Shown here piece after piece: positions 9,687 to 17,298 of a stretch of DNA of 64,000 nucleotides. The stretch is from Sphingorhabdus sp. GTDB lineage: Bacteria > Pseudomonadota > Alphaproteobacteria > Sphingomonadales > Sphingomonadaceae. How positions within the stretch are numbered: position 1 is the first letter of the stretch; the number at the start of each line of letters is the position of its first letter. The stretch covers positions 186,001-250,000 of the forward strand of contig JANQNO010000007.1 of assembly GCA_028279555.1 (NCBI GenBank), written 5' to 3'. The notes under the pieces were generated by a model. The model saw only the letters and a program-made list of their open reading frames with translations. It had not been told where the DNA came from and made no database searches. A program made the translations under genes and the position numbers.

Positions 9687-11438
9687 ATGCACCCCGAGAT
9701 ACCCTACCTGCGAGAGGCGATCATATTCCTGCTGGCCGCGGGCCTGATCATCCCGCTGCTGCGCAAGGCAGGGATAAGCCCGGTGCTTGGATTCCTGTTT
9801 GTCGGCCTCATTATCGGGCCGTTTGGCGCTGGCCGGCTTGTCGAGGATTTTCCCGCGCTTTCCCATGTCGTTTTCGATGATCTGGAGGGTGTGCGGCGCT
9901 TTGCCGAACTGGGCGTCATTTTCCTGCTCTTCACCATCGGGCTGGAGCTGTCGGTTGCACAGCTATGGGCGATGCGCAGGCTGGTCTTCGGGCTTGGCAG
10001 CCTGCAGGTGACGGTGACGGCGCTGGCGATCGGCGCTATCGCCTATCTGTTTGGAAATTCGCTGGTCGCCGCGACGATTTTCGGGCTGGGGCTTGCGCTG
10101 TCATCGACCGCGCTGGTGATGCAGCTGCTGACCGAAAGCAGGCGGCTCAATTCGCCCACCGGCCGCCCCAGCTTTGCGATCCTGCTGTTCCAGGATCTGG
10201 CGGTGGTCCCGATCCTGTTCTTCGTCGGGTTTGTCGGGGCCAACCAGGAAGGCTCGCTGTTTTCGGCCGCCTCGCTCGCGGTGCTGGAGGCGGGGCTTGT
10301 TATTGCCGTCATTTTCGCTTTCGGCCGCCTGATCGTCGGGCCGCTGCTGCAATTTGCCGGCGGCACGGGCAGCCGCGAGATTTTCATGGCGACCATCCTG
10401 CTGCTGGTGCTGGCCACCGCAGCGCTCACGGCGCAGGCTGGATTGTCGATGGCGCTGGGTGCATTTCTTGCCGGGCTGCTGTTTGCCGGGACCGAATACC
10501 GGCATCAGATCGCCAGCGACATACAACCCTTCAAGGGGCTGCTGCTCGGTCTGTTTTTCATCTCGGTGGGGATGAGCCTCGACCTGCTCGCCGTCTGGCA
10601 GGTTATCGGCTGGATCGTGCTTTCGGTCGCTGGCCTGCTCTGCCTGAAAGCCGCGATCATATTCGTGCTTGCCCGGCTGTTCCGGCTGCCCCTCCCGGTT
10701 GCGGCGGAAACCTCGATCCTGATGAGCCAGGGCGGCGAATTCGCCTTCGTCATCATATCTGCGGCGCTGTCCTACGCCTTGCTGGATGTGGAGGCGGCTC
10801 AGTTCATGCTGCTCGTCGTTATCGTCACCATGTTCCTGACGCCCTTCTTGGCCGTGCTGGCGCGGCGCGTGGGGCAAAAGCTTCAGGCAAGCGATGTCGG
10901 CGCGGCTTCGGATGGCCCGGCCGTGCAGGATCAGAATACCGTCATCATCGGCGGCTTTGGGCGCGTGGGGAAAATGCTGGCCCGGCTGCTCGAAAAACAG
11001 CGCGTCCCCTTCATTGCGATCGACAGCGACGCGGCGCTGGTCGCGCGCGAGCGGGCAGCGGGAACGCCGATCTATTATGGCGATGCCAGCCAGAAGGATG
11101 TGCTGACCCATGTCGGGATCGACAAGGCGGCGGCTTTTGCAACGACCATGGACGCCCCCGAGATTGCCGAGCATGTCGTGCGCAGCATTCACGATTCCTG
11201 GCCGCATGTGAAGATCATCGCGCGGGCCCGCGATGTCGAGCATGCGCTTGTCCTTCAGAAATCAGGCGCGCAGAGCGCGATCCCCGAAACCATGGAGGCG
11301 AGCCTCGAACTGTGTGAACGTCTGCTCGCAGGGATCGGCTTTCCCGAAGACGTCGCCCGCAATGTTACCGGCGATTTGCGCGAATGGGTGTTTGCTTCCA
11401 TGACGGAAAAGGACCTGGAAGAAAAAAAGCCGGATTGA
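9687..11438 (+). CDS. CPA2-family cation/proton antiporter, Kef/YbaL-like
   Basis: A 583-residue inner-membrane antiporter. Residues 1-390 form about 12 membrane spans of the Na+/H+ exchanger fold (GFLFVGLIIGPFGAG, LALSSTALVMQLL, FQDLAVVPILF, SMALGAFLAGLLFAGTEY). Residues about 410-530 form a cytoplasmic TrkA-N/RCK domain with NAD-binding NTVIIGGFGRVGKMLARLL. This arrangement is that of Kef and YbaL K+/H+ antiporters. No KefC/KefB-specific ancillary subunit gene is nearby, so the gating ligand is unknown. Its 3' end overlaps the stem of the terminator serving the convergent OmpA-like gene. Confidence 0.93.
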   Translation: MHPEIPYLREAIIFLLAAGLIIPLLRKAGISPVLGFLFVGLIIGPFGAGRLVEDFPALSHVVFDDLEGVRRFAELGVIFLLFTIGLELSVAQLWAMRRLVFGLGSLQVTVTALAIGAIAYLFGNSLVAATIFGLGLALSSTALVMQLLTESRRLNSPTGRPSFAILLFQDLAVVPILFFVGFVGANQEGSLFSAASLAVLEAGLVIAVIFAFGRLIVGPLLQFAGGTGSREIFMATILLLVLATAALTAQAGLSMALGAFLAGLLFAGTEYRHQIASDIQPFKGLLLGLFFISVGMSLDLLAVWQVIGWIVLSVAGLLCLKAAIIFVLARLFRLPLPVAAETSILMSQGGEFAFVIISAALSYALLDVEAAQFMLLVVIVTMFLTPFLAVLARRVGQKLQASDVGAASDGPAVQDQNTVIIGGFGRVGKMLARLLEKQRVPFIAIDSDAALVARERAAGTPIYYGDASQKDVLTHVGIDKAAAFATTMDAPEIAEHVVRSIHDSWPHVKIIARARDVEHALVLQKSGAQSAIPETMEASLELCERLLAGIGFPEDVARNVTGDLREWVFASMTEKDLEEKKPD

Positions 11439-11453
11439 GAAAGCAAATCCGGC
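11422..11453 (-). terminator. Terminator of the OmpA-like gene
   Basis: The arms GCCGGATT and AATCCGGC (8 perfect pairs) flank a 9-base loop. On the minus strand the stem is followed by TTTTTTTC. It lies just beyond the OmpA-like stop codon and uses the last codons of the convergent antiporter gene as its left arm and T-run. Confidence 0.82.
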
Positions 11454-11460
11454 AAGCCGT

Positions 11461-12336
11461 TTACAGCCCGTCCAGGCCCTTGCTGACCAGAATATTGACG
11501 GCAACGCGGCGGTTCTGCGCCTTGCCTTCCGGCGTGCTGTTATCCGCTGCGGGGTCGGCCTCGGCCATGCCGGTCGGCGTCAGCATCCGGTATGGCTTCC
11601 AGCCGCAGGCCTGCTGCAGATGGTTGACCACGCGGCCGGCACGCCGCTCGCTCAAGACCTGGTTATATTCCTGGCTGCCAACCGAATCAGTATAGCCGAC
11701 CACCAGCAGCAGCGCATTGTCCATCCCGTCGGCTTGGCTCGCCGCGGCGCACAGATCGCGTTCGGCCTGCGGGGTCAGCCGCCATTTGCCGGTATCGAAA
11801 TAGACATTGGTGACGCCCTTCACATTATATTTGTCGATGTCGCCCATCCGCCCGCGCAGCGCCTCTGTCGCCGCGGTCTGCTCGGCAAAGCCCTGCTCGG
11901 TCCCGGTGCGGATCATCGATGCGGTTTTGAGATCGCTGCTTTTCAGCCTGATCTGGCGGGCGACCAGACCGCCGCCCCATTCGACCGTCCGAACCGTCAC
12001 CGGCAATCCATTGAGCAGCGAATCCGCCGCCAGCTTGCTGCGGCTGAGCCCCAGAAAGCCGCCGCTACCGCGTATCTGGGTGCTTTCGGACAGCGATACC
12101 ACGGTGCTGCCGCCATCCTCGCTAGTGATGCGCATGCGCTCGGCATTGCGCGCGGAGATCAACCCCTTCACCTCCGGTCCGTCTGGCAGGCCCGACAGAT
12201 CAGCCGGCGGCGCGCCATAGACGGTAATGTCACCTGCGCGCACCTGCTGATCCTGCGCCAGCGCGCTGCCCGGTGCAGCCACCGCCAGCGCGGCGATCAG
12301 GATGGTGATATTGGAATTGCTGATAATGTGAGTCAT
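11461..12336 (-). CDS. OmpA-family outer membrane/periplasmic protein
   Basis: A 291-residue protein with a signal peptide cleaved near ALA-Q (about residue 27), a middle region of unknown fold and a C-terminal OmpA-like peptidoglycan-binding domain at about residues 172-285. The domain motif is visible as VYFDTGKWRLTPQAERDL, VVGYTDSVGSQEYNQVLSERRAGRVV and NRRVAVNI. It probably ties the outer membrane to the cell wall. An AGGAGC site precedes the start at 12336. It has its own terminator and no operon partners. Confidence 0.9.
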   Translation of the reverse strand: MTHIISNSNITILIAALAVAAPGSALAQDQQVRAGDITVYGAPPADLSGLPDGPEVKGLISARNAERMRITSEDGGSTVVSLSESTQIRGSGGFLGLSRSKLAADSLLNGLPVTVRTVEWGGGLVARQIRLKSSDLKTASMIRTGTEQGFAEQTAATEALRGRMGDIDKYNVKGVTNVYFDTGKWRLTPQAERDLCAAASQADGMDNALLLVVGYTDSVGSQEYNQVLSERRAGRVVNHLQQACGWKPYRMLTPTGMAEADPAADNSTPEGKAQNRRVAVNILVSKGLDGL

Positions 12337-12695
12337 GCATAGCTCCTTTGACCTGAAAGTCAGTCCCGGCCCCCATGATCATTTTATTGAAGTGGCATTG
12401 CCGCATGGCCCGCGCCGCCTTTTTGTACGGCGCGCCCGGCCATTCGCTCCCCATAAACATCCCGCGGGGGCAGGATGCGCCGCATGAGCGTCCAGACTGC
12501 TTAGGCGCGCCTTGCTGACAGATGAACGCACGGCGCAACCGGGCGGTATGCAGGGACAGCGCGAGCGATCGGTGCGGTGAGTGGTTTGAAAATGAAACGA
12601 TAACTATACTGAACATCCTTCCTTAAGCTTTGAGGACCGCTAACGCTACAGAACGGACTTGACCAATTGTCGCCTTGCGCTAGAAAGATCTTGTT
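12337..12695. other. Intergenic spacer between ompA-like gene and R-M operon
   Basis: A 359-base spacer. The left part should hold the promoter of the OmpA-like gene on the minus strand. The right 40 bases hold the putative R-M promoter described separately. A 128-codon reverse frame crosses the spacer but overlaps the OmpA-like signal peptide out of frame and shows no family features, so I do not call it a gene. Confidence 0.6.
12659..12691 (+). promoter_or_regulatory. Putative promoter of the R-M operon containing an AGATCT site
   Basis: TTGACC (12659-12664) and TAGAAA (12681-12686) are separated by 16 bases and resemble a sigma-70 promoter. Transcription would start near 12693, only a few bases before the ATG at 12696, so the message may be leaderless. 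The hexamer AGATCT at 12686-12691 sits between the -10 box and the start. It is a BglII/BstYI-type site, the kind of sequence the encoded nuclease family cuts. Confidence 0.45.
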
Positions 12696-13349
12696 ATGTT
12701 CTCATCGGAAAACCTTTCAACAGAAGCAGCAATCGACTTGCTGGCATGCGCGAGAGGGAAAAAGTTTGGAACTATTCTGGCAGACCCACCATGGCAGTTT
12801 CAGAATAGAACTGGAAAAGTGGCACCTGAACATAAGCGGCTCAACCGTTATAGCACCATGTCTTTAGATGATATTTGCCGATTGCCCGTTGATGAAATAG
12901 CTGCTGATCCATCACATTTATATCTTTGGGTGCCGAATGCATTACTGCCGGATGGCTTGAAGGTAATGGAGGCATGGGGTTTTCGCTATGTGTCGAATAT
13001 TATCTGGCACAAAATCCGCAAAGATGGCGGTTCAGATGGGCGGGGCGTTGGGTTTTATTTTCGCAATGTCACCGAAATTCTATTGTTTGGCGTGAAGGGG
13101 AAAAACGCGAGAACGCTGGATGCCGGTCGACGACAAGTGAATATGATTCAGTCGAGAAAACGCGAACATAGCCGGAAACCCGACGAACAATACAGCATCA
13201 TTGAAGAATGCAGCTGGGGACCAAGACTGGAAATGTTTTCACGCGGAGTCCGGCGCGATTGGACAGTTTGGGGCTCCCAAGCCGACTCCACCTACAAGCC
13301 GGATTGGAAGACCTATCATTATAATAGTTCCTTGGAAGCCGCCGAATAA
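12696..13349 (+). CDS. MT-A70-family adenine-N6 DNA methyltransferase (type II R-M)
   Basis: A 217-residue protein with catalytic motif DPPW at residues 30-33 (ILADPPWQF), the hallmark of the MT-A70 branch of adenine methyltransferases. LYLWVPNALLPDGLKVMEAWGF and IIWHKIRKDG follow, also typical. It is expected to protect the partner nuclease's site using S-adenosylmethionine. The stop overlaps the nuclease start by one base (TAATG), which indicates translational coupling. Codon and base use are clearly AT-richer than neighbours, which suggests horizontal gain. The ribosome site is weak (GAAAGA). The recognition sequence cannot be read from the protein. Confidence 0.92.
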   Translation: MFSSENLSTEAAIDLLACARGKKFGTILADPPWQFQNRTGKVAPEHKRLNRYSTMSLDDICRLPVDEIAADPSHLYLWVPNALLPDGLKVMEAWGFRYVSNIIWHKIRKDGGSDGRGVGFYFRNVTEILLFGVKGKNARTLDAGRRQVNMIQSRKREHSRKPDEQYSIIEECSWGPRLEMFSRGVRRDWTVWGSQADSTYKPDWKTYHYNSSLEAAE

Positions 13350-14125
13350 TGTTCGGAAAATTGCGTGGGGCTGGGTTCGAGCTTCATTTCACAAATCACG
13401 CCCAAGCTATTTTGACCCATGACTTTTCGGACTTGGCCGCCGAAATTGAGGCTGCCTTGCTGGAGCTTTCTTTGCCGATTTCCGAGATAATCGGAGGTGG
13501 GGGCGGCGAATCGAAAATGACTCAACGTCTTCGTAAAGCATTGGCCGGCCTAGGATGGCCAAAACACAACTTCGTCGTATCAAAATCTGTCGACGGAATA
13601 GCGAAGGAATCTACCAGCCACGAAATCGATCATGTGCGCCGATCACCAAACGGAACCGTGGCTTTTGAGATTGAATGGAACAACAAGGATCCTTTTTTTG
13701 ATCGTGACCTTGAAAACTTCAAACGGCTTCATGCCGAAGGTGCGATTAGCATGGGCGGGATAATCACCCGCGGCGCGGGCATGCAGTCTGAAATGTTGCC
13801 AAGAGTGCTAGCCTATGGAAAATCTGAAGGAATCGCTGGCTATGATGATCTTGCCGCAATCAATCTCTCTCCGACTTCAGCTCAACGCAAGCAAATCAGC
13901 AGACAAGTTGATGCAGGGAAGCCTTTTGTAGAAGCGTGGTCTCGAAAATTTGTATCTGACAAATACGGTATGGCAACAACGCATTGGTCCAAATTGCAGG
14001 ATAGAATCGCCAGAGGTGTAGGCAATCCCTGCCCTTTAATTCTAATCGGATTGCCAGCGTCGATTATCGATATGACGAATTGCCTTTCCTACACACCCCA
14101 ATCTGTGGCTTATCCTGATGGATGA
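13349..14125 (+). CDS. Type II restriction endonuclease, BglII/BstYI-like
   Basis: A 258-residue protein that resembles the BglII/BstYI nuclease family in layout. A PD-(D/E)XK-type core can be read with Asp94 (EIDHV), then Glu107 and Glu109 (VAFEIEW). A C-terminal segment RIARGVGNPCPLILIGL matches the family's closing strand (compare BstYI RQGRGVPAAPLVLIGI). In BglII and BstYI the last active-site residue is Gln; here it appears to be Glu. Family members cut AGATCT or RGATCY, so a GATC-centred site is a reasonable guess. Its stop overlaps the start of the next gene as ATGA. Confidence 0.75.
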   Translation: MFGKLRGAGFELHFTNHAQAILTHDFSDLAAEIEAALLELSLPISEIIGGGGGESKMTQRLRKALAGLGWPKHNFVVSKSVDGIAKESTSHEIDHVRRSPNGTVAFEIEWNNKDPFFDRDLENFKRLHAEGAISMGGIITRGAGMQSEMLPRVLAYGKSEGIAGYDDLAAINLSPTSAQRKQISRQVDAGKPFVEAWSRKFVSDKYGMATTHWSKLQDRIARGVGNPCPLILIGLPASIIDMTNCLSYTPQSVAYPDG

Positions 14126-14772
14126 CACAGAATCATTCTTCCCATAACCCGCCCTCCGGCCGCGATGATGCGGCGGAAGGGCAAAATGAAACCCCAACCG
14201 ATCTGATGCAGTTCGATCCCGTGCCGGTGCGCGCGCGGCATGATGGCTGGACGCCGGAACGGCAGCTCGATTTTATCGAGGCGCTGGCCGAAACCGGCTG
14301 TGTGGATCAGGCCGCCCGCATCGCGGGGATGAGCGTGCAATCCGCCTACCGCATGCGCCGCCGCGCCGATGCGCAGGCCTTTCGCCTCGCCTGGGAAGCG
14401 GCGCTCGACCATGCCATCTCCAGGCTCTCGCATGCCGCCATTTCACGCGCCATTCACGGCACGCCGCGCCCGGTCTTCTATCAGGGCGAGCAGGTCGGCG
14501 AATGGCGTCATTTCGACGAGCGCCTCACCATGTTCATGCTGCGGCTGCGCGATCCGGTGCGCTATGGCCAGTGGCGCGACCGGCTGGAAGCGCAGCAGCA
14601 TGAGGATGGCCCGGCGCTGATCCTCAATCGCTGGCAGAACCGGCTGGAGGAATGGGCGCATACAGGCAGCTATGACCGCAGCGGGCCCGACATGCCGGCG
14701 GAGGAAGAGGAGGAAGACTATTTCGAAGGCGAATCCGGTGATGAAGCGGGCGGAACAGGAGAGGAGATTTGA
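14122..14772 (+). CDS. Helix-turn-helix protein of unknown function
   Basis: A 216-residue protein. Residues about 42-80 (DFIEALAETGCVDQAARIAG, then MSVQSAYRMRRRADA) read as a small helix-turn-helix like those of phage terminase small subunits and transposase-like proteins. The middle is Arg/Ala-rich helix, and the C-terminus is very acidic (EEEEEDYFEGESGDE). I recall similar unnamed proteins from sphingomonads. Base composition returns to the GC-rich host level exactly here. The ATG overlaps the nuclease stop as ATGA, so it may be read from the R-M operon, by chance or by function. The actual role is unknown. Confidence 0.65.
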   Translation: MTQNHSSHNPPSGRDDAAEGQNETPTDLMQFDPVPVRARHDGWTPERQLDFIEALAETGCVDQAARIAGMSVQSAYRMRRRADAQAFRLAWEAALDHAISRLSHAAISRAIHGTPRPVFYQGEQVGEWRHFDERLTMFMLRLRDPVRYGQWRDRLEAQQHEDGPALILNRWQNRLEEWAHTGSYDRSGPDMPAEEEEEDYFEGESGDEAGGTGEEI

Positions 14773-14837
14773 TGCCCAGCATGCTCCGGCCCATGGGTCG
14801 AACCGACCCTAACTTTCCTAACCTTTCGCTTTGCGGT

Positions 14838-16205
14838 TCAGATTTCGGTGAGCCTTATCTGCAGCCCGTCTTTGGGGCGCGGGATTGGCCATGGCTGCCA
14901 CTCGGGATCATAGCCATCCTCAATTTCTATGCGCCGCGTGGTGAGCAGCCGGTGCATGAACAGCTTCACCTGCTGATAGGCGAAATGCAGCCCCAGGCAC
15001 ATATGCGCGCCGCCGCCAAAGGGCACCCAGGCATATTTATGCCGCGCCTTTACCTGTTCGGGGGTAAAGCGCATCGGATCGAATTTTTCCGGCTCGGGCC
15101 AATATTCCTCCATCATGTGAACCTGCGCAGGCGAGATGCTGACCGCCGTGCCCTTGGGGATGTGATGCCCCATAAATTCGAAATCCCTGAGCGCGCGGCG
15201 CGGGATCGAGGGAACGGGCGGGATCATCCGCAGCGTTTCCTTCATCGCCATTTCGGTAAGCTCGAAGCTCGACAGGTCTTCATAGGCGACATCGCTGCCG
15301 GCGGGAGCAATGGCGAGGCATTCTGCGCGCAGCTTGTCCTGCCATTCAGGATGCTTGGCCAGCATCCAGACCAGCGAAGTCAGTGTCGAGGTGGTCGTAT
15401 CATGCGCGGCGAGAAGCAGGAAATTCATGTGATCGATGACTTCCTCGTCGCTCATATATTCGCCGTCCTCGCGCTTCACACGGCAAAACTGGCTGAACAT
15501 ATCCTGCCGGTTTTCATTGCGCCGCCTTTCCTCGATCTGCGGCAGCAGGAATTCGGTCACGAATTTGCGCCCCCTTACGCCGCGGCCCATCTTGGTGAAA
15601 GGCAGCGGGTGGCGCACCGCCCCGATCGAGGCCTGAACCATATCGACATAGGCCTGATTCATGCGGTCGGCCTCGGGGCCCAGCTCCATCCCGAAAAAGA
15701 CCTCCATCGCAACGTCCAGCGTCAATTGCTTGATCGCCGGAAAAAACAGCATTTCGCCCTTCCATCCCGGAAGCTCGCGCGCAAATATGGCGTTCATGTC
15801 TTTCACATAATGCTTCATCGCATCGGGCTTGAAAGCGACGCCCAGCGCGCGGCGATCGACGCGGTGATGATCGAAATCCTTGAGCATCAAACCGCGCGGG
15901 AAGAGCAGGTTGAGCACCGGTCCCCAACCCTGCTCGGAAGAAAAAATTTTTTCCCGGTCCATCAGCAGCAATTCATTGGCCTCTGCGCCGACCATGTTGA
16001 TACCGGTCATGCCCAGCGCCTTGTTGCGGTGAATCTTGCCATATTTTTCGGTCATATACTGGCCGAAGGCGGGCGGATCCTTAAGCAACCGGAAAGTGTT
16101 CCCAACGATGGGCCAGCCATCCTCGCCCGGCAAATGCGACAGTTTGTCCATGCTCGCACGTTTTACCCAATGCGGGTTTGCGGCTTCACTGCTGGCAAGA
16201 GCCAT
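14838..16205 (-). CDS. Cytochrome P450
   Basis: A 455-residue soluble P450. The heme loop FGGGAHMCLGLHFA (about residues 394-407) holds the thiolate cysteine. The I-helix oxygen-activation motif is AAHDTTTST, and the K-helix ExxR lies in KETLRMIPPVPS. There is no membrane anchor. Ferredoxin and reductase partners are not adjacent, and the substrate is unknown. It stands alone between the HTH gene and a lipoprotein gene, transcribed in the opposite direction to both. Confidence 0.95.
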   Translation of the reverse strand: MALASSEAANPHWVKRASMDKLSHLPGEDGWPIVGNTFRLLKDPPAFGQYMTEKYGKIHRNKALGMTGINMVGAEANELLLMDREKIFSSEQGWGPVLNLLFPRGLMLKDFDHHRVDRRALGVAFKPDAMKHYVKDMNAIFARELPGWKGEMLFFPAIKQLTLDVAMEVFFGMELGPEADRMNQAYVDMVQASIGAVRHPLPFTKMGRGVRGRKFVTEFLLPQIEERRRNENRQDMFSQFCRVKREDGEYMSDEEVIDHMNFLLLAAHDTTTSTLTSLVWMLAKHPEWQDKLRAECLAIAPAGSDVAYEDLSSFELTEMAMKETLRMIPPVPSIPRRALRDFEFMGHHIPKGTAVSISPAQVHMMEEYWPEPEKFDPMRFTPEQVKARHKYAWVPFGGGAHMCLGLHFAYQQVKLFMHRLLTTRRIEIEDGYDPEWQPWPIPRPKDGLQIRLTEI

Positions 16206-16437
16206 GGGATAATTCCATTGTTTAATCGACCGGTTAAATCATCTTCTGCCACCAATCCCCGCATTAGGCAAGCGGTGAGCATTCGCCGGGGAAGTGTCCC
16301 GATATGAATAACAACCGATTAAGGCATTCATATTCAATTCAATCCCTCTATCCTAACCCTTGGGCATTGGAACAACAGGGCGAGTCGAATAGGCAAAAAG
16401 CCAGCGCCGCCCGCCAAAAACGGACAGGGGTGGACGG

Positions 16438-17298
16438 ATGAAAAACGGATTCTCTCTAGGTGGAAAAGCGCTGCTCAGGATCGCTGCGCTGACCGGCGTT
16501 GGCTTTGGCCTGTCGGGTTGTTTCGGCGATTATGCAGACGGCTATTATGGCGTTGGTTACAATGCCTATGACTGCAACCCTTACGACCCCTATGACAGCT
16601 ATTATAATTGCGACTATCGCTATGGCTTTTACAATATCGGCTTTGGCGGCGGCTGGTGGAACAGCTATTATTATCCCGGCTATGGCTTCTACATCTTTGA
16701 CCGGGTCGGCACCCGCTACCGGATGAAGGATCATCATCGCCGCTATTGGAGCAAGCGGCGCCATGACTGGGCGCGCAAGCGCGGCTATCGGGGAGATGGC
16801 TATCGCGGGCGGCGTGACGGATATCGCGGACGCAGTTACCGTGGTCGCGATGGCGAATATCGCGAAGGCCGACGTGGCGACGGACGTGGCTATCGTGGCC
16901 GCGATGGCGAGTATCGCGAGGGCCGGCGTGGTGACAGACGTGGCTACCGTGGCCGCGATGGTGAGTATGGCGAGGGCCGGCGGGGCGGCAGGCGCGGCTA
17001 TACAAATCGGGGCCAGCAGAGCGGAGAAGCGCGCGGCAACCGGAATCGTCGCGGCGACGCCGTTCGATCCGGTCGCCGTGAAGCACCAGTCGCACGCGGG
17101 AACAGGCGGGGCGCAAATAATGCACCCCGCAGCCGGCCGCCACGCGTTGCCCGCCCGGTCAGAAGCCAGGAAGCCGCGCAACGGCCAGCGCGGGCACCGC
17201 GCGCATCCACACCGCGCCGTGCACCCAGAGCAGAGGCACCTCGCCCTGCACCGCGCACCGCGAGAAGCGTAGGCGGGCCGCGCCTGAAAAATAACTGA
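16438..17298 (+). CDS. Tyr/Gly- and Arg/Gly-rich lipoprotein with tandem repeats
   Basis: A 286-residue protein in two unlike halves. After a lipoprotein signal (LSGC, Cys at about residue 28), residues 30-90 are Tyr/Gly/Asn-rich (GDYADGYYGVGYNAYD, NSYYYPGYGFY). From about residue 105 the chain is Arg/Gly-rich. It includes three direct 18-residue repeats built on RGYRGRDGEYREGRRGD, then an Arg/Pro/Ala-rich tail. Such chains are probably disordered, strongly basic and surface or periplasmic. I cannot assign a function. The frame is continuous and ends only a few bases before the convergent putA stop. Confidence 0.75.
   Translation: MKNGFSLGGKALLRIAALTGVGFGLSGCFGDYADGYYGVGYNAYDCNPYDPYDSYYNCDYRYGFYNIGFGGGWWNSYYYPGYGFYIFDRVGTRYRMKDHHRRYWSKRRHDWARKRGYRGDGYRGRRDGYRGRSYRGRDGEYREGRRGDGRGYRGRDGEYREGRRGDRRGYRGRDGEYGEGRRGGRRGYTNRGQQSGEARGNRNRRGDAVRSGRREAPVARGNRRGANNAPRSRPPRVARPVRSQEAAQRPARAPRASTPRRAPRAEAPRPAPRTARSVGGPRLKNN
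16831..16992 (+). repeat. Three direct 54-base repeats
   Basis: Units start at 16831, 16885 and 16939. Each encodes an 18-residue Arg/Gly/Glu/Tyr block inside the lipoprotein gene, and each begins RSY or RGY followed by RGRDGEY. Units differ mainly at silent positions and at the last few residues. The copy number is a likely site of slippage. Confidence 0.85.

Noticed and set aside
10101-11243. 380-codon frame opposite the Kef antiporter; similar frames at 6109-7215, 14769-16307 and 49355-50431
   Set aside because: All are His/Arg/Gln-rich mirror frames of strongly supported genes and lack starts with ribosome sites.
12230-12616. Reverse-strand frame across the spacer before the R-M genes
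   Set aside because: It overlaps the OmpA-like signal peptide out of frame and shows no recognisable domain.
16831-16992. Short regular repeats as a possible CRISPR array
   Set aside because: The units are contiguous, in frame with a coding region, and have no spacers.
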